Shown one piece after another: positions 1-9,176 of a DNA stretch of 64,000 nt. Where the stretch lies: positions 496,001 to 560,000 of the forward strand of contig NZ_JAPJDL010000002.1 in the NCBI RefSeq assembly GCF_026242055.1, given 5' to 3'. Position 1 is the stretch's first letter. Every line of letters starts with the position of its first letter. Both the position numbers and the translations under genes were made by a program. The DNA is from Lentzea sp. NEAU-D7 (GTDB lineage: Bacteria; Actinomycetota; Actinomycetes; Mycobacteriales; Pseudonocardiaceae). The notes beneath the pieces are model-generated. The model was given only the letters and a program-made list of their open reading frames with translations, was not told the DNA's origin and did no database searches.

Positions 1-81
1 GACGTCGTGGTGCTGGAGCCCGAGGTCCTGGCCAAGTCGGTCCGCGACCGCCTGCAGGGCGCACTGGAAGGAGCGCGGTGA
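1..81 (+). CDS. pafB: PafB C-terminus (partial, WYL-family regulator)
   Basis: Only the last 26 codons and the TGA (79-81) lie inside the window. The frame is open from base 1 and ends inside the first codon of pafC (GTGA overlap at 78-81). The visible tail (VVVLEPEVLAKSVRDRL) is compatible with the C-terminal region of a WYL-type regulator but is too short to recognise alone. The call rests on position: in actinobacteria the gene directly before pafC, overlapping it in the same direction, is pafB, the partner subunit of the PafBC DNA-damage-response activator. Confidence 0.6.
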   Translation, partial: DVVVLEPEVLAKSVRDRLQGALEGAR

Positions 82-1058
82 CCGCGTCGAACGAAAGGCT
101 GCCGCGGCTGCTCGCACTCGTGCCGTACCTGCTCAACCGGCCCGCGATCACGGTCAAGGAGGCCGCGGCCGACTTCGGCATCACGCCCAAGCAGCTGCGC
201 AAGGACCTCGAGCTGCTGTGGATGTGCGGCCTTCCCGGCTACGGGCCGGGCGACCTGATCGACCTCTCGTTCGAGGGCGAGACGATCACCGTCTCGTTCG
301 ACGCGGGCCTCGACCGGCCGCTGCGCCTCACCGCGGCCGAGGCGGCGTCGCTGCTGGTCGCGCTGCGCGCGCTGGCGGACACGCCGGGCGTCGTCGACAC
401 GGACGCGGTGCAGCGGGCGCTGGCCAAGATCGAGGCCGCGGTCGGCAAGGCGCAGCCGGCGGGCATGGTGGTCGGGCTCGGCGCGTTCGAACGCGGGGAG
501 ACCGCAGAGGTCCGAGCCGCCGTGCAGGACGCCGTGAAGCGCGAACGGGCAGTGAGCATCCGTTACTACTCGCAGTCGCACGATGCGATGAGCGACCGAG
601 TGGTCGATCCGATGCGTCTGCTGCTCGTCGAAGGCCGCGGCTACCTCGAAGGATGGTGCCGCTCGGCGCTCGGCGTGCGGTTGTTCCGCCTCGACCGCAT
701 CGACGACGTGCGGGTGCTCGACGAGCCTTCGTCGCCTCCGCCGCACGCCCAGCTGACCGATACATCGGAGGGGTTGTTCCACCCGAGAGACGATCAGAAA
801 ATCGCGGTCCTTCTGCTCGAACCGGACGCGCACTGGGTCGCCGAGTACTACCCGGTCGACCACTCGGCCGAGCTCTCCGACGGCCGCACGCGTGTCCTCA
901 TGCGCTACGACGACCCTTCCTGGATGGTTCGCCTGCTCCTCGGGCTGGGCGGCGACGTGCACGTCGAACAGCCGTCGGAGCTCGCGGAGGAAGTTGTTCG
1001 CCAGGCGGCAGAAGCATTGCGCCGGGCAGATCACCTGCTGTCCACCCAAGACGTATAA
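78..1058 (+). CDS. pafC: PafC, WYL-domain transcriptional regulator
   Basis: Second subunit of PafBC, the activator of RecA-independent DNA-damage genes in actinobacteria. The 326-residue protein shows an N-terminal winged-helix region (about residues 8-65, with ITVKEAAADFGITPKQLRKD), a WYL region around 150-205 ending in GRGYLEGWC, and a C-terminal WCX-like extension to about 320. Length and order match the family. The GTG start overlaps the upstream stop, so translation is probably coupled to pafB. The genes after it (small membrane protein, tatA, tatC) keep the usual actinobacterial order. Function is inferred from family and synteny. Confidence 0.88.
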   Translation: MTASNERLPRLLALVPYLLNRPAITVKEAAADFGITPKQLRKDLELLWMCGLPGYGPGDLIDLSFEGETITVSFDAGLDRPLRLTAAEAASLLVALRALADTPGVVDTDAVQRALAKIEAAVGKAQPAGMVVGLGAFERGETAEVRAAVQDAVKRERAVSIRYYSQSHDAMSDRVVDPMRLLLVEGRGYLEGWCRSALGVRLFRLDRIDDVRVLDEPSSPPPHAQLTDTSEGLFHPRDDQKIAVLLLEPDAHWVAEYYPVDHSAELSDGRTRVLMRYDDPSWMVRLLLGLGGDVHVEQPSELAEEVVRQAAEALRRADHLLSTQDV

Positions 1059-1061
1059 CGT

Positions 1062-1340
1062 GTGCTTGTGCCGTCCACACCGACCCTGGCGCTGATCGCG
1101 CTCGGCCTGATCGTGCTCCTCGCGATCGCGATCCGAGTCATCCGATCCTTGCGTCGATTCGCCCGCGCCCGCACTCTGGTGGGGGACGGGGTCGGCAACG
1201 GCGTCGGTCTGCTCAAGGCGCGATCCGCGGCGCTGAAGGTGGCCATCGCCGAACGGCGGCCCAAGGAACAGGCCCGCACCAGGGCAAACCCCGCGTACGA
1301 TCGTCGTAGCGGGGCAGACAGGAGGATCACCAATGGGTAA
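1062..1340 (+). CDS. Small single-span membrane protein between pafC and tatA
   Basis: A 92-residue protein with one N-terminal hydrophobic helix (about residues 8-25, [19 protein letters not shown]) followed by a strongly basic cytoplasmic tail rich in R, K and A. It starts 3 bases after the pafC stop and its end overlaps the first 8 bases of tatA, so it belongs to the pafC-tat operon. GTG codons at 1062 and 1068 are both possible starts. I do not recognise a named family. The position and topology suggest a conserved small protein of the locus, but no function should be assigned. Confidence 0.7.
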   Translation: MLVPSTPTLALIALGLIVLLAIAIRVIRSLRRFARARTLVGDGVGNGVGLLKARSAALKVAIAERRPKEQARTRANPAYDRRSGADRRITNG

Positions 1341-1623
1341 CCTCGGACCCACCGAGCTGATCATCATCGCAGTGGTGATCATTCTGCTGTTCGGTGCGAA
1401 GAAGCTTCCCGACATGGCCCGTTCGCTCGGCAAGTCGGCGAAGATCTTCAAGGCTGAGACCAAGGGCCTGCGCGACCAGGACGCGGACGACGCGCCGGTG
1501 CAGCAGCAGCCCGTGCAGCAGCCGGTCCAGCAGCTCCCGCCCGCCCAGCCGCAGCCGGTCCAGCAGCCCCAGGTCGCGCCTCCCATCGAGCAGACCACGC
1601 AGAACAAGGCCGCGAACAACTGA
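1333..1623 (+). CDS. tatA: Sec-independent translocase protein TatA
   Basis: Pore-forming subunit of the twin-arginine translocase, which exports folded proteins carrying RR signal peptides. The 96-residue protein begins with the typical short N-terminus and membrane helix ([28 protein letters not shown]), then the FGAKKLP hinge and an amphipathic helix to about residue 45. The tail is low-complexity Q/P-rich (QQPVQQ units). An AGGAGG-like site at 1320-1326 precedes the ATG. It is followed by tatC after a 38-base gap. No tatB is present here, as is common in actinobacterial tatAC loci. The discoidin protein at 53442-56309 is a possible client. Confidence 0.95.
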   Translation: MGNLGPTELIIIAVVIILLFGAKKLPDMARSLGKSAKIFKAETKGLRDQDADDAPVQQQPVQQPVQQLPPAQPQPVQQPQVAPPIEQTTQNKAANN

Positions 1624-1661
1624 CTTTCCTCCTCTCCTGACTTGTAAGGACGGTCAACGCG

Positions 1662-2645
1662 GTGGCAAGTCCGTTCCGGTGGGTCGCTGAACGCCGGGAA
1701 CGCGGCAGGCGCCGTCGGGGCAACGCCGACGGCACGATGTCGCTCAAAGAGCACCTCTACGAGCTGAGGTACCGGCTCGGCCTCGCGATGCTGGTCATCA
1801 GCGTGGGTGCCATCTTCGGTTTCATCTGGTTCCAGGTGCGGCTCGGCCCGATCCCGTCACTCGGGGACATCCTGACGGGGCCGTACTGCCAGCCGGACCT
1901 GGAGAAGTACCGCGCGAAGATCACCAACAACGGTGAGTGCGCGTTGTTGCAGACCGAGCCGTTCGAGATCTTCCTCGTGCAGCTGCAGGTCGGTGCGGCG
2001 GCGGGCGCGGTGCTGCTCAGCCCGCTGTGGCTGTACCAGATCTGGGCGTTCATCACGCCCGGCCTCTACCAGAAGGAACGCAAGTTCGCGCGCGTCTTCG
2101 TCGGCGCCGGCGCGCTGCTGTTCGTCGCGGGCGCGGTGCTCGCCTACCTGGTGGTGCCGGAGGGCTTGAAGGTCCTGCTGGGCTTCGGTGGCGACAACTG
2201 GGTCACGGCGCTCACCGGTAGCAAGTACATCAACTTCGTCATCACCATGCTGTTCATCTTCGGCGTGAGCTTCCTGCTGCCGCTGGTGGTGGTGATGCTC
2301 AACCGCGCGGGCGTGCTGTCCTACGAGCGGCTGGCGAAGTGGCGGCGCGGCCTGATGATGGGCCTGTTCGTGTTCGCCGCGATCGCGACCCCGGGCACCG
2401 ACCCGATCTCGATGGTCGTGCTCGCCCTCGCGCTGTCGGTGCTGTTCGAGATGGCGATCCAGATCTCCCGCGTGCACGACAAGCGCAAGGCGAAGCTCCG
2501 CGCCGCCGAGGGCTGGGACTCGCTCGACGACGACGAGGCGGCGCCGTTCCACTACGTCGCGTCCGACGCGGAGGGCAACGACCCCGGCGAGAAGGCCATC
2601 GCCGCGGATCCCCCGAAGCGCGTGAACTACGACGACGCCACGTGA
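1662..2645 (+). CDS. tatC: Sec-independent translocase protein TatC
   Basis: Multi-span receptor of the Tat system that binds the twin-arginine signal. The conserved N-terminal segment MSLKEHLYELRYRL (about residues 26-39) is followed by six predicted membrane helices up to about residue 265 and a charged, acidic cytoplasmic tail. The GTG at 1662 gives a basic 25-residue extension. An alternative ATG start at 1737 would begin at MSLKEH. Extensions of this kind are usual in actinobacteria, so the longer form is kept. The TGA overlaps the GTG start of the next gene (GTGA), indicating co-translation. Confidence 0.95.
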   Translation: MASPFRWVAERRERGRRRRGNADGTMSLKEHLYELRYRLGLAMLVISVGAIFGFIWFQVRLGPIPSLGDILTGPYCQPDLEKYRAKITNNGECALLQTEPFEIFLVQLQVGAAAGAVLLSPLWLYQIWAFITPGLYQKERKFARVFVGAGALLFVAGAVLAYLVVPEGLKVLLGFGGDNWVTALTGSKYINFVITMLFIFGVSFLLPLVVVMLNRAGVLSYERLAKWRRGLMMGLFVFAAIATPGTDPISMVVLALALSVLFEMAIQISRVHDKRKAKLRAAEGWDSLDDDEAAPFHYVASDAEGNDPGEKAIAADPPKRVNYDDAT

Positions 2646-3502
2646 CGCGCGCCGCGTTGCTGGTCTGCCCCGCGTCGGGCAAGGGGCGGGCGGCCCGGAT
2701 GGCCGGGTCGACCGCCTCAGCGCTGCGGCCGCACGTGTCGTCGTTGACGCAGCTGGTCGCGCACGACGCCGAGGGCACGCTGGCGATGGCGCACCAGGCC
2801 GTCGCGGACGGCGTCGACCTGCTCGTCGTCCTGGGCGGTGACGGAGCCGCGCACCTGGGCGTCCAGGCGGTCGCGGGCACGTCCACGGCGCTGGGCATCG
2901 TCCCGGCGGGCACCGGCAACGACCTGGCCGCGGCCGTGGGCTCGCAGTCGGTCGAGGACGTCGTGCACGGCACCCGCAGGCGGCTCGACCTCGGGCGGCT
3001 GTCGACGGGGCAGTGGTTCGCCACCGTGCTGTGCGCCGGGTTCGACTCCGCGGTGAACGAGCGGGCGAACGCGATGCGCTGGCCGGCCGGTCCGCGCCGC
3101 TACGACCTGGCGATCGTCGCGGAGCTCGCGTCGCTGAAGCCCGCGCCGCTGGTCGTGACCACCGAGTCCGGGACGGTCGAGCTGGACGCGACGCTGGTCG
3201 CGATCGGCAACACCCCGAACTACGGCGGCGGCATCCCCGTGTGCCCGGCGGCCGACGCCGGCGACGGGCTGTTCGACGTCACGGTCGTCGAGGGCGCCAG
3301 CCGCACGATGCTGATGCGGATGCTGCCCACGTTGCGCACGGGCAAGCACACCGAGCACCCGGCCGTGCGGACGTTCCGCGCGCGCGAGGTCTCGCTGTCG
3401 GGCGGCAACGGGTGGGTCGCTTACGCCGACGGCGAACGCCAGGAAGCCTTGCCCATCTCGGTTCACACGGTTCCCGGCGCCCTCACGGTCGTGGGTCGCT
3501 AA
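2642..3502 (+). CDS. Diacylglycerol/lipid kinase family protein (DAGK catalytic domain)
   Basis: Probable lipid kinase that phosphorylates diacylglycerol or a related lipid with ATP. The 286-residue protein has the DAGK-fold nucleotide-binding motif LGGDGAAH (about residues 63-70) and the PAGTGND segment that follows, both typical of the DgkB/YegS group. The C-terminal half contains the conserved NTPNYGGG and GLFDV segments. The GTG start overlaps the tatC stop by four bases, so it is part of the same operon. It is not part of the minimal paf-tat-helY order and looks like a lineage-specific addition. Substrate not determined from sequence. Confidence 0.85.
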   Translation: MTRAALLVCPASGKGRAARMAGSTASALRPHVSSLTQLVAHDAEGTLAMAHQAVADGVDLLVVLGGDGAAHLGVQAVAGTSTALGIVPAGTGNDLAAAVGSQSVEDVVHGTRRRLDLGRLSTGQWFATVLCAGFDSAVNERANAMRWPAGPRRYDLAIVAELASLKPAPLVVTTESGTVELDATLVAIGNTPNYGGGIPVCPAADAGDGLFDVTVVEGASRTMLMRMLPTLRTGKHTEHPAVRTFRAREVSLSGGNGWVAYADGERQEALPISVHTVPGALTVVGR

Positions 3503-3546
3503 ATTATGGGCTGTTCGGTTCGTTTCACGGTTTTCGGTAGGGATTC

Positions 3547-5400
3547 ATGGAGACGCTGGAGTTTCAGTCCGAGGCGCGTCAGCTGCTGCAGCTGATGATC
3601 CACTCGATCTACTCGAACAAGGACACGTTCCTGCGGGAGCTGGTCTCGAACGCCTCCGACGCGCTCGACAAGCTGAGGCTGGAGTCGTTCCGCGACAAGG
3701 ACATGCAGGTCGACGTCGACGACCTGCACATCGTGATCGAGTCCGATCCGGCCGAGCGCACGCTCACCGTGCGGGACAACGGCATCGGCATGACGCGCGA
3801 GGACGTCGTCCGGCTCATCGGCACGATCGCGAAGTCGGGCACCGCGGAGTTCCTGAAGCAGCTCAAGGAGCAGCAGTCCGGCAGCGCGTCCGACCTGATC
3901 GGCCAGTTCGGCATCGGCTTCTACTCGTCGTTCATGGTGGCGGACAAGGTCACCCTCGTGACGAAGTACCCGCACGCCGAGAAGGGCGTGCGCTGGGAGT
4001 CGACCGGCGAGGCCACGTACACGATCGACGACGTGGACGACGCGCCGCAGGGCACCTCGGTCACGTTGCACCTCAAGCCGACCGACGACGAGGACCGCCT
4101 GCCGGACTACACCGAGCCGGCGAAGATCCGCGAGATCGTCAAGCGCTACTCGGACTTCATCACCTGGCCGGTGCGCCTGGGCGGCGAGGAGATCAACTCG
4201 CGCAAGGCGCTGTGGGCGCGCCCGGCCTCCGAGGTGACGGAGGAGGAGTACGCCGAGTTCTACCGGCACATCAGCCACGACTGGAACGCGCCGCTCGAGA
4301 CCATCCGCATGCAGGCGGAGGGCACGTTCGAGTACCAGGCCCTGCTGTTCCTGCCCTCGCAGGCGCCGATGGACCTGTTCATGCGCGACGGCAAGCGCGG
4401 CGTCCAGCTCTACGTGAAGCGCGTCTTCATCATGGAGGACTGCGCCGAGCTGATGCCCGAGTACCTGCGCTTCGTGAAGGGCGTCGTCGACGCGGCGGAC
4501 CTCTCGCTGAACGTCTCGCGCGAGATCCTGCAGCAGGACCGCCAGATCCAGCTGATGCGCCGCCGCCTGGTCAAGAAGGTGCTGTCGTCGATCAAGTCGC
4601 TGATGGGCTCGCGCCCGGACGACTACGCGAAGCTGTGGCGCGAGGTCGGCGCGGCGCTGAAGGAGGGCCTGCTCTCCGACGCGGACAACCGCGACGCGAT
4701 CCTGGAGGTGTGCTCCTTCGCGTCCACCCACTCCGAGGAGTCGTCGGAGTCGCTGACCACGCTCGCCGAGTACGTCTCGCGGATGAAGGACGGCCAGGAG
4801 CACATCTACTACATGACCGGCGACTCGCGGGTGGCCGTCGAGAAGTCGCCGCACCTGGAAGCGTTGCGCGCCAAGGGCTTCGAGGTGCTGATCCTCACCG
4901 ACACGATCGACGAGATGTGGGTCGACTCGGTCCCGTCCTTCGACGGCAAGACGCTGCAGTCCGTCGCCAAGGGTCAGGTCGACCTGGAGACCGACGAGGA
5001 GAAGTCGGCCAACGAGGCCAAGGCCGCGGAGTTCGCCGACCTGCTCACGTGGATGAAGGAGCAGCTGGAGGACAGCGTCAAGGAGGTCCGCCTCTCGTCC
5101 CGGCTGACGACCTCGCCGGCGTGCGTCGTCGGTGACTCGTACGACATCACCCCGACGCTGGAGAAGATGTACAAGGCGATGGGGCAGGAGCTGCCGAAGA
5201 TCAAGCGGATCCTGGAGCTCAACCCGTCGCACCCGCTGGTGGAGGGCTTGCACAAGGCGTTCGCGACCGGCGAACGCGACGGGCTGGCCGACACCGCGGA
5301 GCTGATCCACGGGCTGGCGCTGCTGGCCGAGGGCGGCGAGCTCGCCGACCCGTCCCGTTTCGTGAAGCTGGTGGCGGACCGGGTGCAGCGCACCTTCTGA
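3547..5400 (+). CDS. htpG: Molecular chaperone HtpG (Hsp90 family)
   Basis: Cytoplasmic ATP-dependent chaperone. The 617-residue protein is full length. The Bergerat ATPase domain shows the N motif ([10 protein letters not shown]), the DNGIGM box, the [12 protein letters not shown] lid/glycine motif and GTSVTLHL, all within the first 180 residues. The middle domain carries the conserved [11 protein letters not shown] helix with the catalytic-loop Arg, and the C-terminal dimerisation region is complete. The start ATG follows TAGGGATTC, which can serve as a ribosome site. A strong hairpin terminator follows directly. Its placement between the tat genes and helY is unusual for actinobacteria. 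Confidence 0.96.
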
Positions 5401-5414
5401 CAAAACCGCAGGTG

Positions 5415-5450
5415 GAGGGCGGTGTCCTGGGGACATCGCCCTCTGTCGTT
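5415..5450 (+). terminator. Rho-independent-type hairpin after htpG
   Basis: Arms GAGGGCGGTGTCC (5415-5427) and GGACATCGCCCTC (5431-5443) pair with one G-T wobble around a TGG loop, followed by TGTCGTTT. It lies 15 bases after the htpG stop. Confidence 0.8.
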
Positions 5451-5515
5451 TCAGTGCGGGTTGAAGTTAATCTATCTCGACGGCAATTGTCGGTGCGATG
5501 TGAAAGCCTGGAGGG

Positions 5516-8257
5516 GTGTCAAGTGCTTCGCGGTCCCCGGCCGAGGCCTACGCCCACTCCCGGCGCAACGCCCAGCGGCCCAAGCTGACCGATTTCCTGT
5601 CCGTGATCTCGTTCGAGCTGGACCCGTTCCAGCGCCAGGCCTGCGAGGCCCTGGAGGACGGTCACGGAGTGCTCGTCTGCGCCCCCACCGGTGCCGGCAA
5701 GACGGTGGTGGGCGAGTTCGCCGTGCACCTCGCGCTGACCGAGGGCCGCAAGTGCTTCTACACGACGCCGATCAAGGCGCTGAGCAACCAGAAGTTCGCC
5801 GATCTCACCGCGCGGTACGGGCCGGAGAACATCGGCCTGCTCACCGGCGACACGAGCGTGAACGGCGGCGCGCCGGTCGTGGTCATGACGACCGAGGTGC
5901 TGCGGAACATGCTCTACTCGGGTTCGTCCACTCTGGACGGACTCGCGTACGTCGTGATGGACGAGGTGCACTACCTGGCGGACCGCTTCCGCGGCCCGGT
6001 GTGGGAAGAGGTCATCCTGCACCTGCCGGAGCACGTGCAGGTGGTCGGCCTGTCCGCGACGGTCAGCAACGCCGAGGAGTTCGGCGAGTGGCTGGTCGAG
6101 GTCCGCGGCGACACCTCCGTCGTGGTCGACGAGCACCGGCCCGTGCCGCTGTGGCAGCACATGCTGGTGGGCAACCAGATGCTCGACCTGTTCGAGGGCG
6201 ACCAGACGCACGCGCGGATCAACTCCCAGGTGCTGCGCAAGACCGAGGAGCTCGTGCGGTACCACGTGCCGTTCAGCCGCGGGCGCAACCGCGGCGGCGG
6301 CCCGGGGCGGCCGGCGCGCAACAGCGGGTTCAAGCCGCCGTCGCGCATCGACATGATCCAGCGGCTCGACGCGGCGTCGCTGCTGCCCGCGATCGTGTTC
6401 GTGTTCAGCCGCGCGGGCTGCGACGCGGCGGTCGCGCAGACGGCGCGGGCCGGGCTGCGGCTCAACTCCCCGGAGGAGACCGAGCAGGTCCGCCGGATCG
6501 TCGACGAGAAGACGCGGGACCTGCCCGAGGCCGACCTGATGGTGCTCGGGTACTGGGAGTGGCGCGAGGCGCTGGAGCGTGGCATCGCGTCGCACCACGC
6601 CGGGCTGCTGCCCGCGTTCAAGGAGACGGTCGAGGAGCTGTTCGTCCGCGGGCTGGTCAAGGTCGTGTTCGCGACCGAGACGCTCGCGCTGGGCATCAAC
6701 ATGCCCGCGCGGACGGTCGTGCTCGAAAAGCTCGTGAAGTACAACGGCGAGGCGCACGTCGACCTCACCCCGGGCGAGTACACGCAGCTCACGGGCCGTG
6801 CGGGGCGTCGAGGCATCGACATCGAGGGGCACGCGGTCGTCGTCTGGCAGCCGGGGATCGACCCCAAGGCTGTCGGCGGGCTCGCGTCCACCCGCACGTA
6901 CCCGCTGCGCTCGTCGTTCCGGCCGGGCTACAACATGGCCGTCAACCTCGTGCACCAGCTCGGCGCCGCGTCCGCGCGCGAGATCCTGGAGCAGTCGTTC
7001 GCGCAGTTCCAGGCGGACAGGTCGGTCGTCGGGCTCGCGCGCCGCATCGAGCGCAACAAGGAGGCGCTCGCGGGCTACACCGAGTCGATGACGTGCCACC
7101 TGGGTGACTTCACCGAGTACGCGTCCCTGCGCCGCCGCATCGGCGACCGGGAGAAGCAGCTGGCGAAGCAGAACACGAACGCGCGCCGCATCGAGACGGC
7201 CAAGTCGCTCGAACGGCTGCGCAAGGGCGACGTGATCGCGGTGCCGTCCGGGCGCCGCAGCGGCCTCGCCGTCGTCGTCGACCCCGGCCTGGAGCCGATG
7301 GGCGAGGCGAAGCCGCTGGTCGTCACCGAGGACCGCTGGTCCGGGCGCCTCACGTCGGCCGACTTCCCGTCGCCGGTCGAGGTCCTGGGCCACATCCGGC
7401 TGCCCAAGCAGGTCGACGTGCGCTCGCCCAAGTCGCGGCGCGACCTCGCGTCCACGATCCGCAACACGGGCATCACCGTGCCGTCGCGGGGCCGCAGGCA
7501 GACCACGGCGGACGACGACCCCGAGCTCGCGACGCTGCGCCGCGCCCTGCGCGCCCACCCGTGCCACGGCTGCGACCAGCGCGAGGACCACGCCCGGTGG
7601 GGAGAGCGGTACCACCGGCTGCTGGCCGAGAACCAGCAGCTGGAGCGCAAGGTCGCGGCGACGACGCACTCGCTGGCACGCCAGTTCGACCGCATCCGCG
7701 CGCTGCTGCGCGAGCGCGGCTACCTGAGCGAGTCGGAGGAGGTCACCGCCGACGGCAAGCGGCTGACCAGGCTCTACAGCGAGTCGGACCTGCTCGCCGC
7801 CGAGTGCATCCGCCAAGGCGTGTGGAAGGGCCTCAAGCCGGAGGAGCTCGCCGCCGTCGTGTCGTCGCTGGTCTACGAGGCGCGCCGGGACGGTCCCGTC
7901 GAGGCACGCCTGCCGCAGGGCCCGGTGGCCGACGCGATGCTCAAGACCGTGCGGCTGTGGGCGGAGATCGAGGACGACGAGCGCCGCCACAAGCTCGAAC
8001 GCATCACCCGCCAGCCCGACCCCGGCTTCGCCTGGCCGGTGTACCGCTGGGCGCGGGGCGAGTCGCTGGAGAAGGTCCTGATCGCCGCCGAGGCCGGTGG
8101 CAACGAGCTCGGCGCGGGCGACTTCGTGCGCTGGTGCCGCCAGGTGATCGACCTCCTGGACCAGATCCGCGACGTGGTCGGCCGCCAGGACCCGGTCGGC
8201 GCGGCCGCGGCCAAGGCCGTCGACGCGCTGCGCCGCGGAGTGGTGGCGATGATGTGA
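5516..8257 (+). CDS. helY: Ski2-like DEAD/DEAH-box RNA helicase HelY
   Basis: Large superfamily-2 helicase thought to act in RNA processing or decay. The 913-residue protein shows motif I APTGAGKT (about residue 55), motif II DEVH, motif III SATVSN, the GIASHHAGLLP and ATETLALGINMPAR segments, and motif VI QLTGRAGRRG, followed by the long C-terminal Ski2/DSHCT-type helical region. GTG start with a GGAGGGG sequence directly in front. Its place downstream of tatC matches the mycobacterial order, apart from the inserted lipid kinase and htpG. A weak promoter may lie near TTGAAG at 5461. Confidence 0.93.
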   Translation: MSSASRSPAEAYAHSRRNAQRPKLTDFLSVISFELDPFQRQACEALEDGHGVLVCAPTGAGKTVVGEFAVHLALTEGRKCFYTTPIKALSNQKFADLTARYGPENIGLLTGDTSVNGGAPVVVMTTEVLRNMLYSGSSTLDGLAYVVMDEVHYLADRFRGPVWEEVILHLPEHVQVVGLSATVSNAEEFGEWLVEVRGDTSVVVDEHRPVPLWQHMLVGNQMLDLFEGDQTHARINSQVLRKTEELVRYHVPFSRGRNRGGGPGRPARNSGFKPPSRIDMIQRLDAASLLPAIVFVFSRAGCDAAVAQTARAGLRLNSPEETEQVRRIVDEKTRDLPEADLMVLGYWEWREALERGIASHHAGLLPAFKETVEELFVRGLVKVVFATETLALGINMPARTVVLEKLVKYNGEAHVDLTPGEYTQLTGRAGRRGIDIEGHAVVVWQPGIDPKAVGGLASTRTYPLRSSFRPGYNMAVNLVHQLGAASAREILEQSFAQFQADRSVVGLARRIERNKEALAGYTESMTCHLGDFTEYASLRRRIGDREKQLAKQNTNARRIETAKSLERLRKGDVIAVPSGRRSGLAVVVDPGLEPMGEAKPLVVTEDRWSGRLTSADFPSPVEVLGHIRLPKQVDVRSPKSRRDLASTIRNTGITVPSRGRRQTTADDDPELATLRRALRAHPCHGCDQREDHARWGERYHRLLAENQQLERKVAATTHSLARQFDRIRALLRERGYLSESEEVTADGKRLTRLYSESDLLAAECIRQGVWKGLKPEELAAVVSSLVYEARRDGPVEARLPQGPVADAMLKTVRLWAEIEDDERRHKLERITRQPDPGFAWPVYRWARGESLEKVLIAAEAGGNELGAGDFVRWCRQVIDLLDQIRDVVGRQDPVGAAAAKAVDALRRGVVAMM

Positions 8258-8366
8258 CCCCGAGTTGTGACCCAGCCCTGACGAAGGTTTTGCGAGTCGG
8301 AGTAAAGACTGACGTCAACGGTGTGATTGGATTTCGCCGCAACGTCGTACACACGGAGGTCGACAG

Positions 8367-9071
8367 ATGAGCAGCCCGTACGGACCGTCCGGAGGGAACG
8401 ATCCGCAGCAGCCCTGGGGCCAGCCGCAACAGCCGCAGCAGCCCTATGGAGGCGGTTTCCCTCCCGGCACGCCGTCTGGCGGCTTCCCGGCGCAGAACCC
8501 GGGACAGAACCCGTACGGCCCGCCGCAGCCCCAGCCGGGCCAGCAGCAGCCGTACCCCGGTTTCGACCCGTCGCAGCAGCAGACGCAGCAGTACGGCGTC
8601 CCTGGCCAGCAGCCGCAGTCGAGCCCGTACGGCACTCCCGCCCAGGACCCGTACGGCCAGCAGACGCAGCAGTACGGCATGCCGGGCCAGCAGCAGCCCA
8701 ACCCGTACGGCCAGCAGCCGGGTTACGGCCCGCCGATGCCGCCGAAGAAGAAGTCCAGCGCCGCGATCTGGGTCGCCGCGGTCGTCGTCGTCCTGCTCGT
8801 GGGCGGCGTGCTGTTCACCGGCTTCGTGTCGCCGGCCTTCTTCAAGAAGAAGATCTTCAACAACACCGAGGTCCAGAAGGGCGTCGTCCAGATCCTGAAG
8901 GACGAGTACAAGATCTCGGACGTCGGCGCGGCGACGTGCACCGGTGAGAACGAGGTCAAGCCCAACACCTCGTTCGAGTGCAAGGTGCAGGTCGGCGGCA
9001 AGGACAAGAAGGTCAAGATCGTCGTCAAGACCGAGGACGGCGAGTACGAGGTCGGCCAGCCCACCGGCTGA
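8367..9071 (+). CDS. DUF4333 domain membrane protein with Pro/Gln/Tyr-rich N-terminus
   Basis: A 234-residue protein of unknown function. The first ~125 residues are low-complexity cytoplasmic sequence built on imperfect repeats (QQTQQYGVPGQQ and QQTQQYGMPGQQ, with PYG units). One membrane helix follows (AAIWVAAVVVVLLVGGVLFTG, about 130-150), then a small extracellular DUF4333-type domain with two cysteines (ATCTGENEVKPNTSFECKV). ACGGAGGTC at 8355-8363 is a good ribosome site. M. tuberculosis has a similar membrane protein after helY (Rv2091c, from memory), so the gene is part of the conserved block. Confidence 0.85.
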   Translation: MSSPYGPSGGNDPQQPWGQPQQPQQPYGGGFPPGTPSGGFPAQNPGQNPYGPPQPQPGQQQPYPGFDPSQQQTQQYGVPGQQPQSSPYGTPAQDPYGQQTQQYGMPGQQQPNPYGQQPGYGPPMPPKKKSSAAIWVAAVVVVLLVGGVLFTGFVSPAFFKKKIFNNTEVQKGVVQILKDEYKISDVGAATCTGENEVKPNTSFECKVQVGGKDKKVKIVVKTEDGEYEVGQPTG

Positions 9072-9086
9072 TCCCCGCTCTTCCGG

Positions 9087-9120
9087 AAGGCGTCCCCAGG
9101 GTCTCCCTCGGGACGCCTTT
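9087..9120 (+). terminator. Hairpin terminator after the DUF4333 gene
   Basis: Perfect 10-bp arms AAGGCGTCCC (9087-9096) and GGGACGCCTT (9110-9119) with a 13-base loop, then TTTCG. It separates the DUF4333 gene from the eis-like gene. Confidence 0.85.
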
Positions 9121-9176
9121 CGCGTCTGGTGGAAACTGAGGTGCGTTCGCCGTCGGCCTGAGCGACGATCGCGGGC

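Noticed and set aside
2339..3502. Long N-terminal extension of the lipid kinase frame
   Set aside because: The extra 101 codons overlap tatC in another frame and have no domain content; GTG 2642 overlaps the tatC stop and begins the DAGK fold.
3499..5436. 645-residue open frame antisense to htpG
   Set aside because: GC-rich coding DNA keeps the complementary frame open; the translation is Arg/Leu/Val/Asp/His-rich low-information sequence, whereas the plus-strand product is clearly HtpG.
5519..7990. 823-residue open frame antisense to helY
   Set aside because: Shadow of the helicase gene; no family motif and no ribosome site.
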